Shown one piece after another: positions 27,671 to 35,868 of a stretch of 64,000 nucleotides of DNA (positions are counted from its first letter, which is position 1; every line of letters starts with the position of its first letter). A program made the position numbers and the translations under genes. This DNA is from Thermoanaerobacterium xylanolyticum LX-11. Lineage in GTDB: Bacteria > Bacillota > Thermoanaerobacteria > Thermoanaerobacterales > Thermoanaerobacteraceae. The notes under the pieces are model-generated. The model worked only from the letters and a program-made list of their open reading frames with translations. It made no database searches and was not told the DNA's origin. Location of the stretch: the NCBI RefSeq assembly GCF_000189775.2, contig NC_015555.1, forward strand, positions 1,747,001-1,811,000. The letters run 5' to 3'.

Positions 27671-28375
27671 TTACCATTCTATCCTTTCTATAGGTACTGG
27701 AGAATCATTAATAGATATCTTATCGATGCTGCCATTTCTAAGGCTTATAACTTTATCTGCCATTGGCGCAATAGCTTTATTGTGAGTTATTATTATGATG
27801 GTCATTCCTAATCTCCTGCAGGTATCGTGCAGTAGCTTTAAAATTGCCCTACCAGTCTTATAATCTAATGCCCCTGTTGGCTCATCACATAATAACAACT
27901 TAGGGTTTTTAGCCAATGCTCTGGCTATGGCGACTCTTTGCTGCTCACCACCTGATAATTGCGAAGGAAAATTATTTAGCCTTTCAGAAAGTCCTACATC
28001 TCTAAGCACTTCTACAGGATCCATTGGATTATCGCAGATGTCTGTTGCCAATTCTACATTCTCTAAAGCAGTAAGATTTGGAACCAGATTGTAAAATTGA
28101 AACACGAACCCAATGTCCTTCCTGCGGTAAGTCGTCAACTGTCGCTGATTGTATTTGCTTATGTCATTTCCATCTACAATTATTTGTCCTTCATCACATA
28201 TATCCATTCCACCAAGCACATTAAGAACTGTCGTCTTACCTGCACCACTCTCACCTACTATGACTGTAAATTCTCCTTTATCTATATTGAAACTTACTCC
28301 AGATACAGCAGTAATGGTTATTTCCCCCATCCTATACCTTTTTACAAGGTTTTTAACTTCTACAAAGCTTCCCAT
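27671..28375 (-). CDS. ABC transporter ATPase (MacB/LolD type)
   Basis: This ATP-binding subunit of about 234 residues has Walker A GESGAGKT, the Q loop in FVFQFYNLV, the signature [15 protein letters not shown], Walker [13 protein letters not shown] and the switch ITHN. It pairs with the FtsX permease encoded next, now broken, so it may be an orphan in this strain. ATGs at 28381 and 28375 are both in frame; the second has better spacing to GGGAG. A perfect inverted repeat upstream (28400-28415) and the TetR gene before it suggest local repression. Confidence 0.92.
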   Translation of the reverse strand: MGSFVEVKNLVKRYRMGEITITAVSGVSFNIDKGEFTVIVGESGAGKTTVLNVLGGMDICDEGQIIVDGNDISKYNQRQLTTYRRKDIGFVFQFYNLVPNLTALENVELATDICDNPMDPVEVLRDVGLSERLNNFPSQLSGGEQQRVAIARALAKNPKLLLCDEPTGALDYKTGRAILKLLHDTCRRLGMTIIIITHNKAIAPMADKVISLRNGSIDKISINDSPVPIERIEW

Positions 28376-28399
28376 TAGCATCTACTCCCGTTTATATGA

Positions 28400-28415
28400 T
28401 TAAACAACTGTTTAA
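28400..28415 (-). promoter_or_regulatory. Candidate TetR operator before the ABC ATPase gene
   Basis: TTAAACA-AC-TGTTTAA, two 7-bp arms with a 2-base spacer, lies 25 bases before the ATPase start and just downstream of the TetR gene. That it binds the neighbouring regulator is inferred from position. Confidence 0.4.
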
Positions 28416-28496
28416 AATATTTGTTTTAAGTTTAGCACAATAAGACTATTTAATCAATATTTTATGTCTAAAAAACAAAAAAATGACAATAGAACA

Positions 28497-29099
28497 TTAC
28501 CTTAAGATACTTTCTATTAAAAGCACTAAGTACTGTCTTAATTCTTCAGAATCGCTTATATTTAAAATGCTTTTTTCATCACCGTAAATACTTACTACAA
28601 TGTGATTTATGACAGTACCCAAAATTCCTGAAAAAAGCTGAAGATATTTGAAATTTAAAATTCTACTGTCTTCTATTTTTGTTATATCTTTAATAATATT
28701 TTCAACTATCTTTTGTACTTCATCATTAAAATATATCTTTTTAATTATTACTGGATTATAACTTTTATCATCATGTGTCAGTTTAACAATTATAGAAATC
28801 AATGCCGGATATTTGTACATGTACTCTATTAAATTTAGTGCCCATTTAAAAAGTTTATCATGTGGCATCAAACTTGTGTCCAACAAAATATCATAACCTG
28901 ATTTTAAAAGTTTCTCTGCATAATAATTCTCTACTTCTTTAAACAAGTTATTTTTATTGCCAAAATAGTAATTAATCGATGCAACATTGACACCGGCTTT
29001 TTCAGTAATCTCTCTGATTGTCGCCTCTCCTTTCATGCCAACTATGTCAATCGTCGCATTTAAAATCTTTTCTCTTGTTTCCAATTGTTCACCATTCAT
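28497..29099 (-). CDS. TetR-family transcriptional regulator
   Basis: This 200-residue protein has an N-terminal TetR DNA-binding domain: helix-turn-helix in ATIREITEKAGVNVASINYYFGNKNNLF, cited here by its ends near residues 26-53. The helical ligand-binding part is variable and gives no clue to the inducer. The ATG at 29099 is used; an in-frame TTG precedes it. Upstream are TTGATG-17-TACTAT promoter boxes. The next genes in the same direction are the ABC ATPase and permease, the likely targets. Confidence 0.88.
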   Translation of the reverse strand: MNGEQLETREKILNATIDIVGMKGEATIREITEKAGVNVASINYYFGNKNNLFKEVENYYAEKLLKSGYDILLDTSLMPHDKLFKWALNLIEYMYKYPALISIIVKLTHDDKSYNPVIIKKIYFNDEVQKIVENIIKDITKIEDSRILNFKYLQLFSGILGTVINHIVVSIYGDEKSILNISDSEELRQYLVLLIESILR

Positions 29100-29131
29100 C
29101 AATATTCACTCTTTCCCTAAAATCTAAAAAT

Positions 29132-29160
29132 ATAGTATCATAATGTACAATTGTCATCAA
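29132..29160 (-). promoter_or_regulatory. Promoter of the TetR gene
   Basis: TTGATG (29160-29155), a 17-base spacer and TACTAT (29137-29132) on the minus strand, about 30 bases before the start. Confidence 0.6.
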
Positions 29161-29198
29161 TATCTTATATAGCTTCAAATATTATTTTAAAATAAAGT

Positions 29199-29243
29199 AA
29201 AAGTTGTAAATCCATTTTTTATAATATGGACTTACAACTTTTT
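29199..29243 (-). terminator. Terminator after the stalk-domain gene
   Basis: Stem AAAGTTGTAAATCCAT (29200-29215) with ATGGACTTACAACTTT (29226-29241), one mismatch in 16; the minus strand then reads TACTTTATTTTAA. Confidence 0.7.
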
Positions 29244-29278
29244 CTCATTGTCATTATATATTTATCCATTGTGTGTAC

Positions 29279-29941
29279 TTAATCTTGTTCATTGTCTTGT
29301 TCACCGTACACATTGTTTGTCACTGTGTCATCAGAATTATAGACACCTTGCGATACAGTTTCATCTGTCTGTCCATAAACACTTTGCGATACTGTACTAC
29401 CTTGTTGGCTTCCGTCTTCTATATCGACATCGCCTGTTTTATCGTCATAATTGATATTTACTCCAAGTGTTTCTGCTATAAATCTTATCGGCACAAAAGT
29501 CCTATTGCTTATTTCCATTGCTGGCATGCTTAAAGTCACTTCGCTGCCATTGACATACACTTTTGATCCATTTAAGTCAAATACAATTGTCGTACCACCT
29601 TTTGTTATAGTAACAGTATTTGTTGCAGCATCCCAATTTACATTTGCTCCTAAGCTTTCAACAACAGCTCTGACTGGAATAAGCATGGTACCGCTTTTGA
29701 TTACAGGAGGAACATCAAACTTGATTTCTCTACCTTTTGCTCTGACTTTTCCATGATAAAACGTGTAATTTACTTCTTTACTTTTGCCAAAAGATACTTC
29801 TTCTCTACTTTCACTTTTTACAGTTATTGCACTTTCCTTCCTTAAAGCATTTCTGTGATTTTCCCTCGGTTTTGCCGCAACAAGCGATACAGAACTTATA
29901 ACAATCGCCGCTGAAAGTGCAAATGCCACTATCTTTTTCAC
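29279..29941 (-). CDS. Secreted protein with copper amine oxidase-like stalk domain
   Basis: This 220-residue protein has an N-terminal signal peptide (KKIVAFALSAAIVISSVSLVAA). Two halves of the copper amine oxidase N-terminal (stalk) fold follow: MLIPVRAVVESLGANVNWDA and RTFVPIRFIAETLGVNINYD, each cited here by its ends. No oxidase domain is present; such stalk domains are common in cell-surface proteins of Clostridia. The last 45 residues contain three near-repeats (TVSQSVYG, TVSQGVYN, TVTNNVYG). GTG start with AGAGGAGGTGA upstream. Confidence 0.8.
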   Translation of the reverse strand: MKKIVAFALSAAIVISSVSLVAAKPRENHRNALRKESAITVKSESREEVSFGKSKEVNYTFYHGKVRAKGREIKFDVPPVIKSGTMLIPVRAVVESLGANVNWDAATNTVTITKGGTTIVFDLNGSKVYVNGSEVTLSMPAMEISNRTFVPIRFIAETLGVNINYDDKTGDVDIEDGSQQGSTVSQSVYGQTDETVSQGVYNSDDTVTNNVYGEQDNEQD

Positions 29942-29998
29942 GCTATCACCTCCTCTAAAAGATATATCGATCGAAAAAATTATTTTTTAAACTACAAA

Positions 29999-30046
29999 AC
30001 AATCATCCACTATATCATTTTAGTAATGACAATAGTGGATGATTGT
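29999..30046 (-). terminator. Terminator of the sugar ABC/CE4 operon
   Basis: Perfect 15-bp stem ACAATCATCCACTAT (29999-30013) with ATAGTGGATGATTGT (30032-30046), followed on the minus strand by TTTGTAGTTT. Confidence 0.8.
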
Positions 30047-30055
30047 CAATAAATG

Positions 30056-30862
30056 CTATTTTAATAGCTTCGTCTCACCAGAATCTATCTTCACTGCTTC
30101 ACCGTCTACTCCAATCCATACAGGTATTGCTGATGGATTATATACAATGCTACCATCAGCGCTAAATTTTAAGCTTTTTAGTGCATTTATATAATTCACA
30201 ATTTCAATATTTGTAGCATACCAAACATCTTCGTCAAATGATGCCATCTTGCAAAATTCTTCTATCAATTCCCAATTGCCATTTCTCTCAAACTCGAAGC
30301 TGTGTCCCCAAACATAGAATAAAGGCATCTGCTCCCACGCTGGCACATTTTTAAAGTCATTAAGCTTTTCTATTACATCCTGGTCATGGTGACACGTTGG
30401 ATGCCATTCTAAAAAGTCATTTGGTATTCTAAAGCTTCTTGTAGAATTAACAGTCCTTGAATACTCAATTCCAAACGATTTAAGCTCTTTTGCCAACGCA
30501 TGACTGTAATCGCCAAATGGATATGCCATACCTCGTACCTGATAGCCTACCAATGCCTCAAGATTCTTTCTATCTTCCATTATTTGATACACCAATTCTT
30601 CCTTTGATATTAAGGTAAGGTACGGGTGGTCTACTGTATGGACAGCAACTTCATGTCCTTCATATAGTTTCTTTATTTCTTCTTTTGATACATAAGGTTC
30701 AGAGTCAAACACACCTGAATTAAGATTGAACGTCCCTTTTATGCCGTATTTATTGAAGATCTCAACCAATTTTCTGTCGTAAACCTGTCCATCGTCATAG
30801 CTCATAGTCAATGCTTTTCTTTTGCCGTTAGGGTAATAATCAAAGCGTATTCTCACTTTCAT
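30056..30862 (-). CDS. Polysaccharide deacetylase-family (CE4) protein
   Basis: This 268-residue NodB-fold protein has catalytic and metal motifs in TMSYDDG (first Asp pair), HTVDHPYL (His-His metal ligands), GMAYPFGDYS and WGHSFEFE. There is no signal peptide, so unlike wall deacetylases it probably works in the cytoplasm, perhaps on acetylated oligosaccharides imported by the neighbouring transporter. It is the last gene of the operon, after two permeases. The substrate is not visible from sequence. Confidence 0.8.
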   Translation of the reverse strand: MKVRIRFDYYPNGKRKALTMSYDDGQVYDRKLVEIFNKYGIKGTFNLNSGVFDSEPYVSKEEIKKLYEGHEVAVHTVDHPYLTLISKEELVYQIMEDRKNLEALVGYQVRGMAYPFGDYSHALAKELKSFGIEYSRTVNSTRSFRIPNDFLEWHPTCHHDQDVIEKLNDFKNVPAWEQMPLFYVWGHSFEFERNGNWELIEEFCKMASFDEDVWYATNIEIVNYINALKSLKFSADGSIVYNPSAIPVWIGVDGEAVKIDSGETKLLK

Positions 30863-30909
30863 TATCTCCTTTTAAAAATTTCTATACTAAGCAACCTCTG
30901 TATATAATT

Positions 30910-31770
30910 TTACCCTTTTACAGCTCCTACTACAAGGCTTTTTTGCACTTGCTCGCTAAGCAAAACATATATTAAAATTGTGGGAATCGTTGCGATTACA
31001 AGGCCAGCACCGATAGGTCCCCATTCTGTTTGATATTGTCCAGATAATGACATTATACCAACTGTCAATGTCTTTATGGCATCGCTGTTTATAAAAGTAT
31101 TTGCAAACATAAGCTCGTTCCACGTCGACAAATAGGTAAAAATAGCTATTGTCGCTAATGCTGGCCTTATAAGCGGCAGTATGATGTAATAAAACGACTT
31201 ATATATGCTGCATCCATCTAAAAAAGCAGATTCTTCAAGTTCTTTAGGTATCGTATAGAGAAATCCAGTCAAAATAAATATGCCCATCGGTATAGCAAAT
31301 GCGACATAAGGTATCACTAACGATGCGTACGTGTTAAGCAAGTTCAAATCTTTTAATATTATAAAGAGTGGAAGCAGTGTAGCGTGTATAGGCACCATCA
31401 TACCCATCAAAAATATGGTTAAAACCAACTTACTGTACTTCCATTTCATCCTTACAATGGCATAGGCACTTGTTGCAACTAAAATACTTGATATTACTAT
31501 GGTCAAAATAGTGACAATAGAGCTATTTATAAAGTATCTGCCTACATTACCACTGGACAATGCTTCAGAATAGTTTGACCACTGCCATATGCGTGGAAAA
31601 CCTAAAATATTGCCACCAAAAATTTCAGTATTGTTTTTAACAGAAAACAAAAATAGCCAAAACAATGGGTATACTTGTATTATAGCCCAGATAGCAAGCA
31701 TAGCCTCCAATAGGTAAAAACCAATTTTTTTCACACCGCTTTTATTTTTCTTGTTTGCTACATTATCCAT
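30910..31770 (-). CDS. Sugar ABC transporter permease, MalG/AraQ type
   Basis: This 286-residue permease has six membrane segments and the cytoplasmic coupling motif EESAFLDGCSIYKSFYYIILP (EAA loop) with the ILPL ending. The ATG at 31770 has AAAGGTGGTGTG upstream; an in-frame start at 31833 would overlap the previous gene. It forms the membrane channel with the 31784-32668 permease. No ATPase gene is present in the operon. Confidence 0.92.
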   Translation of the reverse strand: MDNVANKKNKSGVKKIGFYLLEAMLAIWAIIQVYPLFWLFLFSVKNNTEIFGGNILGFPRIWQWSNYSEALSSGNVGRYFINSSIVTILTIVISSILVATSAYAIVRMKWKYSKLVLTIFLMGMMVPIHATLLPLFIILKDLNLLNTYASLVIPYVAFAIPMGIFILTGFLYTIPKELEESAFLDGCSIYKSFYYIILPLIRPALATIAIFTYLSTWNELMFANTFINSDAIKTLTVGIMSLSGQYQTEWGPIGAGLVIATIPTILIYVLLSEQVQKSLVVGAVKG

Positions 31771-31783
31771 TTTCACACCACCT

Positions 31784-32668
31784 TTAATATGCTTCGTCTT
31801 TTCCAAATAGTTTTTGTATGATAACTGTTCCAATCAGTGATTCCAATATGATAAATATAGCCATAGCACTGCCATAACCATACTGATATCTGAAGAATAT
31901 CATGTTGTACATAAGAGTCGACGGAACTTCACTGGCATGAAGCGGTCCACCATTTGTAAGAACATATATTAAATCAAAAGCTTTAAAGGATCCAATTACT
32001 GCAAATATAACGCAGACTTTTAATATAGGCTTCATGAGTGGTATTGTTATCCTGAAGGCTATCTGCGATTCTGTCGCACCATCGATTTTAGCAGCCTCGT
32101 ATATATCTGTAGGTATTGACTTTGCAGATGCATACATCAGCAACATGTGATAGCCGATGTATTGCCATAGTATAGGTACAAAGACTGCACCAAGAGCCGT
32201 CTTAGTATTTCCCAGCCACTGATTCGTAAGTGATTCCAATCCTATTTTAGTCAAGATAAAATTCAAAAGTCCGTAGTTGGGATTGTATATCTTCATCCAA
32301 AGTTGTCCTATGACCACAGTAGACAAAATAACTGGTATGAAATAGACAGTCCTGTAAAATTTCTCACCTTTAATTCCCCTTGAAAGAATAAGAGCCAGCA
32401 ATAGAGAAATAGGTAGCTGGATAAAAACAGATAACAAAGCTAATATAAATGAATTTTTCACTGAGATAATAAACCCATCTGTATTGTTTATAAATAGATT
32501 CTTGTAATTTTGAAGGCCAATAAATACTCCTTTGCTGAAACCGTCCCATTTTAGTAAACTGTAGTAAAATGAAAAAAATATGGGAAGCAGTACGATGACT
32601 AAAAAGACTAAAAATGCTGGAAATACAAAGAGGAATATAGCCTTTTTATCGCTTAAAATTTTTTCCAT
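31784..32668 (-). CDS. Sugar ABC transporter permease, MalF/UgpA type
   Basis: This 294-residue permease has six membrane segments and the EAA coupling loop YEAAKIDGATESQIAFRITIP. ATG with TTAGGAGG upstream. It follows the solute-binding protein gene after a 104-base gap with a 17-bp stem-loop and is 13 bases before the next permease. Confidence 0.92.
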   Translation of the reverse strand: MEKILSDKKAIFLFVFPAFLVFLVIVLLPIFFSFYYSLLKWDGFSKGVFIGLQNYKNLFINNTDGFIISVKNSFILALLSVFIQLPISLLLALILSRGIKGEKFYRTVYFIPVILSTVVIGQLWMKIYNPNYGLLNFILTKIGLESLTNQWLGNTKTALGAVFVPILWQYIGYHMLLMYASAKSIPTDIYEAAKIDGATESQIAFRITIPLMKPILKVCVIFAVIGSFKAFDLIYVLTNGGPLHASEVPSTLMYNMIFFRYQYGYGSAMAIFIILESLIGTVIIQKLFGKDEAY

Positions 32669-32724
32669 AGGAAACCTCCTAACAAAATTAATAAAGCAAC
32701 ATGTAAAATAGTATTATAGCTAAA

Positions 32725-32763
32725 CAATTTCCTGCTAATTATCGCGTAATTAGCAGGAAATTG
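32725..32763 (-). other. Intercistronic stem-loop after a solute-binding protein gene
   Basis: Perfect 17-bp stem CAATTTCCTGCTAATTA (32725-32741) with TAATTAGCAGGAAATTG (32747-32763), 9 bases after the stop codon. It is followed by TTTAGCTATAATAC, not a T run, so it looks like an mRNA-protecting or partly attenuating hairpin. Confidence 0.75.
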
Positions 32764-32772
32764 AAAATATCA

Positions 32773-34098
32773 TTATTTTCCGTTTATCTTTTGTTGCATC
32801 TGTTTTGCATAGTCTTGAGGGGTAATCTGTTTTGCAAATAATTGTGCCACTAAATCTTTATGTGTCTGTGCTGCATCACCCATCAGGTACAGATCCCACG
32901 CTGGTACATTTCCTTTCGCATTAGCAACAATATTATTCATGATCTGTATTTCTAATGGATCGACTTTTGATTGATCTACATTATCGTATTTATACATTGG
33001 CAATCCTGCACCTATCAAATATTCCATGTCGGATAACTGTTTTGCAAGGTATTTCGCAGCTTTAACAGCTTCATCTTTATGCTTTGAATTTGCACTAACC
33101 ATTAAAGCATCTGCACCACCACCGATGTACTCTGTAGGATCACCTTTGCCACCTTCAATTGTCGGAAATCTTACTGCTTCAATCTTGCCTTTTACAAGCG
33201 ATGACGGATCTGAATCAAATGCTGCCGCATCGAAATTTCCTCCAAAGTACATAGCAGCCTTGCCTTGATTGAATTCTGCTGTCGCTTCATCCCTTGTAAG
33301 ACCCATAAATCCAGGATCAAAAGCACCTGCATTAACCATGTCTTGAAGCTTTTGCGCTGCATCTACAAACGCTTGGTTGTCAAATGATGCCTTGCCATTT
33401 AAAGCATCTCTCGTAAGCTGCACACCGCCTTCACGAAGTGCTATCATATCGTAGTACCACATTCCAGGCCATTCATCTTTTTCACCAAGTGCAAATGGCG
33501 TTACGCCTTTCGACTTAAATGTCTTTATGGCGTCGATAAGTTCGCTAAAAGTTGTAGGAACCTTTACATTATATTTATCGAAAAGCTCTTTGTTTATATA
33601 GAGAACACTTGCCTGTTGATCGTAAACTAAACCATATATTTTTCCATCATACGTAACATTATCTAGTGCTCCTGGCAACATTTGATCCTTTGTGCCATCA
33701 TTTAAATAACTATCTAATTGAAGAACTTTGCCTGATTCTACAAAAGGTTGTGAAAATCCCCCAGCCCATGTCTGGAAAATGTCTGGCGCTTCGTTTGCTG
33801 CTATTGCTGTCTTTATCTTCGTCTTGTAGGCATCATTTTCTGTCACGCTTTCTACGATCTGTACGTTTGGATTCTCTTTATTCCACTGATCAATGATCTC
33901 CTTAACTTTTGTCTTTGCAGGTTCACCAGTGAAGATGTTCCAATAAGTAAGCGTTATCTTTTCAGATGAACCAGATGACTTCGATGAATTAGAAGCATTG
34001 GAATTATTTGAGTTGTTTGAGCTAGTGCCACACGCTGATGCCGAAATAATCAGTACCACAGATAGCAAAACTAGCATGAGTTTTTTAAATCTTTTCAT
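32773..34098 (-). CDS. Sugar ABC transporter solute-binding lipoprotein (copy 1)
   Basis: This 441-residue family-1 extracellular solute-binding protein has a lipobox SASAC (Cys23) and a Ser/Asn-rich spacer. The binding domain begins ITLTYWNIFTGEPAKTKV. It captures an oligosaccharide, probably a xylan fragment judging from the neighbours, outside the membrane. It is a close paralogue of the next gene upstream: long blocks such as ALGEKDEWPGMWYYDMIALRE are identical in both. ATG with AAAGGA nine bases upstream. It has its own copy of the shared promoter structure. Confidence 0.93.
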   Translation of the reverse strand: MKRFKKLMLVLLSVVLIISASACGTSSNNSNNSNASNSSKSSGSSEKITLTYWNIFTGEPAKTKVKEIIDQWNKENPNVQIVESVTENDAYKTKIKTAIAANEAPDIFQTWAGGFSQPFVESGKVLQLDSYLNDGTKDQMLPGALDNVTYDGKIYGLVYDQQASVLYINKELFDKYNVKVPTTFSELIDAIKTFKSKGVTPFALGEKDEWPGMWYYDMIALREGGVQLTRDALNGKASFDNQAFVDAAQKLQDMVNAGAFDPGFMGLTRDEATAEFNQGKAAMYFGGNFDAAAFDSDPSSLVKGKIEAVRFPTIEGGKGDPTEYIGGGADALMVSANSKHKDEAVKAAKYLAKQLSDMEYLIGAGLPMYKYDNVDQSKVDPLEIQIMNNIVANAKGNVPAWDLYLMGDAAQTHKDLVAQLFAKQITPQDYAKQMQQKINGK

Positions 34099-34124
34099 TG
34101 CTACGCATCCTTTCTAATTTGTTA

Positions 34125-34139
34125 TTGTAATGTTTACAT
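34125..34139 (-). promoter_or_regulatory. cre-like element at the copy-1 start region
   Basis: On the minus strand ATGTAAACATTACAA, matching most of the CcpA site WTGNAANCGNWNNCW but with A for the central G and A for the last C. It lies just downstream of the predicted -10, where CcpA would repress. The paralogous promoter has a similar element. Confidence 0.3.
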
Positions 34140-34185
34140 CTTTCATGTATATAATAAAACATCATCAAGCTTTATTGAATACAAA

Positions 34186-34214
34186 TTTTTTACCACAATC
34201 TTTAATTTATTTAC
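34186..34214 (-). promoter_or_regulatory. 21-bp-spaced direct repeat, candidate AraC-type activator site (copy-1 promoter)
   Basis: TTTTTTAC (34186-34193) and TATTTAC (ending 34214) on the plus strand, 21 bp apart end to end. On the minus strand these are GTAAATA and GTAAAAAA, followed 30 bases later by a TATTAT -10 (34156-34151). The flanking ACCACAATCTTTAAT is nearly identical at the copy-2 promoter. Confidence 0.6.
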
Positions 34215-34252
34215 CTATTCATTTTTTTTACTTTTCATGCATATTTAAAATG

Positions 34253-34279
34253 CCGCAAAGCAGCTAAAATGCTTTGCGG
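34253..34279 (-). other. Intercistronic stem-loop after solute-binding protein copy 2
   Basis: Perfect 10-bp stem CCGCAAAGCA (34253-34262) with TGCTTTGCGG (34270-34279), 9 bases after the stop, followed on the minus strand by CATTTTAAATATGC. Confidence 0.7.
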
Positions 34280-34288
34280 TAGACTTCT

Positions 34289-35611
34289 TTACTTTCCATT
34301 GATTTTTTCTTGCATCTGTTTAGCATAATCCTGTGGTGTAATCTGTTTTGCAAATAATTGTGCTACTAAATCTTTATGTGTCTGTGCTTGATCTCCCTCA
34401 AGGTACAGATCCCATGCAAGAACGCTGTCTTTTGAATTTGCCACAATGTTATTCATTATCTGTATTTCTAAAGGATCGACTTTTGACTGATCTACACTAT
34501 CGTACTTCCACGTTGGCAAAGCAGCTCCAACTTTATAAAACTCAAGAGACATATTTTCAGCTAAATATTTTGCAGCCTTTACAGCCTCATCTTTATATTT
34601 AGTATTAGCATTTACAAGTAAAACATCGCTGCCACCGCCAATGTATTCAGTCGGATCTCCCTTGCCTCCCTCAATGGTAGGAAATCTTACGGCTTCTACT
34701 TTACCTTTAACTAATGAAGAATCTACTTCAAATGAAGCTGCATCAAAATTCCCTCCAAAGTACATAGCAGCCTTGCCTTGATTGAATTCTGCTGTTGCTT
34801 CATCTCTCGTAAGACCCATGACACCTTGGTCAAACGCACCAGCATTTACCATCTCCTGTAGTTTTTCTGCCGCATCAACAAATGCCTGATCTTCAAAAGA
34901 AGCTTTTCCATTTAATGCATCCCTGGAAAGCTGTGCACCAGCTTCACGGAGTGCTATCATGTCATAGTACCACATTCCAGGCCATTCATCTTTTTCACCC
35001 AAAGCAAATGGTGTAATTCCTTTTGACTTAAATGTCTTTATAGCATCTATCAACTCGCTAAATGTTGTAGGTATCTTTACATTGTACTTGTCAAAAAGCT
35101 CTTTGTTTACATAAAGCACACTGGCTTGCTGAGCAAAAGTCAGTCCGTAAACCTTTCCATTGTACGTAATATTATTAAGTGCGCCAGGTAACATCTTATC
35201 TTTTGTTCCATCGTTTAAATAATCATCCAAAGGCAAAATCTTTCCTGCATCCACAAATGGCTTTGAAAATCCTCCACCCCAAGCATATATAATATCAGGA
35301 GCTTCATTTGCTGCTATTGCAGTCTTTATCTTCGTCTTATACGCATCATTCTCAGTTATGCTCTGCTCTATCTGCACATTTGGATTTTCTTGATTCCATT
35401 TGTCTACTATATTTTTAACTATGGTCTTTTGCGGGTCGTTGGTGAATATATTCCAAAATGTAAGCGTTATCTTTTGAGTTGCACCAGATGAATTTGAAGA
35501 CTTAGAAGCATTAGAATTACTTGGACCTTTTGAACTCGTGCCACATGCTGATGTACTGACTATCAACATAATTGACAGTAAAACCAGCATGATTTTTTTT
35601 AACACCTTCAT
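34289..35611 (-). CDS. Sugar ABC transporter solute-binding lipoprotein (copy 2)
   Basis: This 440-residue paralogue of the following gene has lipobox STSAC (Cys23) and a binding domain starting ITLTFWNIFTNDPQKTIV. Differences from copy 1 cluster in the ligand-facing segments (for example YAWGGGFSKPFVDAGK against QTWAGGFSQPFVESGK), so the two may bind different chain lengths or decorations, which is inference. It is the first gene of the importer operon and divergent from the intracellular GH10 gene. Confidence 0.93.
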   Translation of the reverse strand: MKVLKKIMLVLLSIMLIVSTSACGTSSKGPSNSNASKSSNSSGATQKITLTFWNIFTNDPQKTIVKNIVDKWNQENPNVQIEQSITENDAYKTKIKTAIAANEAPDIIYAWGGGFSKPFVDAGKILPLDDYLNDGTKDKMLPGALNNITYNGKVYGLTFAQQASVLYVNKELFDKYNVKIPTTFSELIDAIKTFKSKGITPFALGEKDEWPGMWYYDMIALREAGAQLSRDALNGKASFEDQAFVDAAEKLQEMVNAGAFDQGVMGLTRDEATAEFNQGKAAMYFGGNFDAASFEVDSSLVKGKVEAVRFPTIEGGKGDPTEYIGGGSDVLLVNANTKYKDEAVKAAKYLAENMSLEFYKVGAALPTWKYDSVDQSKVDPLEIQIMNNIVANSKDSVLAWDLYLEGDQAQTHKDLVAQLFAKQITPQDYAKQMQEKINGK

Positions 35612-35638
35612 GCCTCCACATCCTTTCTATTACTTTTA

Positions 35639-35653
35639 TTAAATTGTTTACAA
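35639..35653 (-). promoter_or_regulatory. cre-like element at the copy-2 start region
   Basis: On the minus strand TTGTAAACAATTTAA, with the same two deviations from the CcpA consensus as the copy-1 element and the same position after the -10. Confidence 0.3.
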
Positions 35654-35692
35654 TAATATAATAAAACACCATATATTTAGAATGAATATAAA

Positions 35693-35721
35693 TTTTTTAC
35701 CACAATCTTAAATATTTTTAC
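35693..35721 (-). promoter_or_regulatory. 21-bp-spaced direct repeat, candidate AraC-type activator site (copy-2 promoter)
   Basis: TTTTTTAC (35693-35700) and TTTTTAC (35715-35721), 21 bp apart. The minus-strand TATTAT -10 is at 35663-35658, 30 bases on, the same distance as in the copy-1 promoter. A 12-bp palindrome CTTAATATTAAG (35768-35779) lies further toward the GH10 gene. Confidence 0.65.
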
Positions 35722-35868
35722 TTTTTAATGCAAGGATAGCACATCGTCAAATACGACAAAAAAGCACCTTAATATTAAGTTAGTCTTATATGCATAATTT
35801 ATTGACTTATCTAACGTATGAGAGTAAATTTTATTTATAAACAATTACATTTCATTGGAGGGATTATA

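Noticed and set aside
32725-32763. The 17-bp stem as a rho-independent terminator
   Set aside because: No T run follows on the transcribed strand, and the permease genes behind it have no promoter that I can see.
35818-35868. N-terminal extension of the intracellular GH10 frame
   Set aside because: The ATG at 35869 follows GGAGGGAT at good spacing, and the extension is unlike GH10 proteins and is not a signal peptide.
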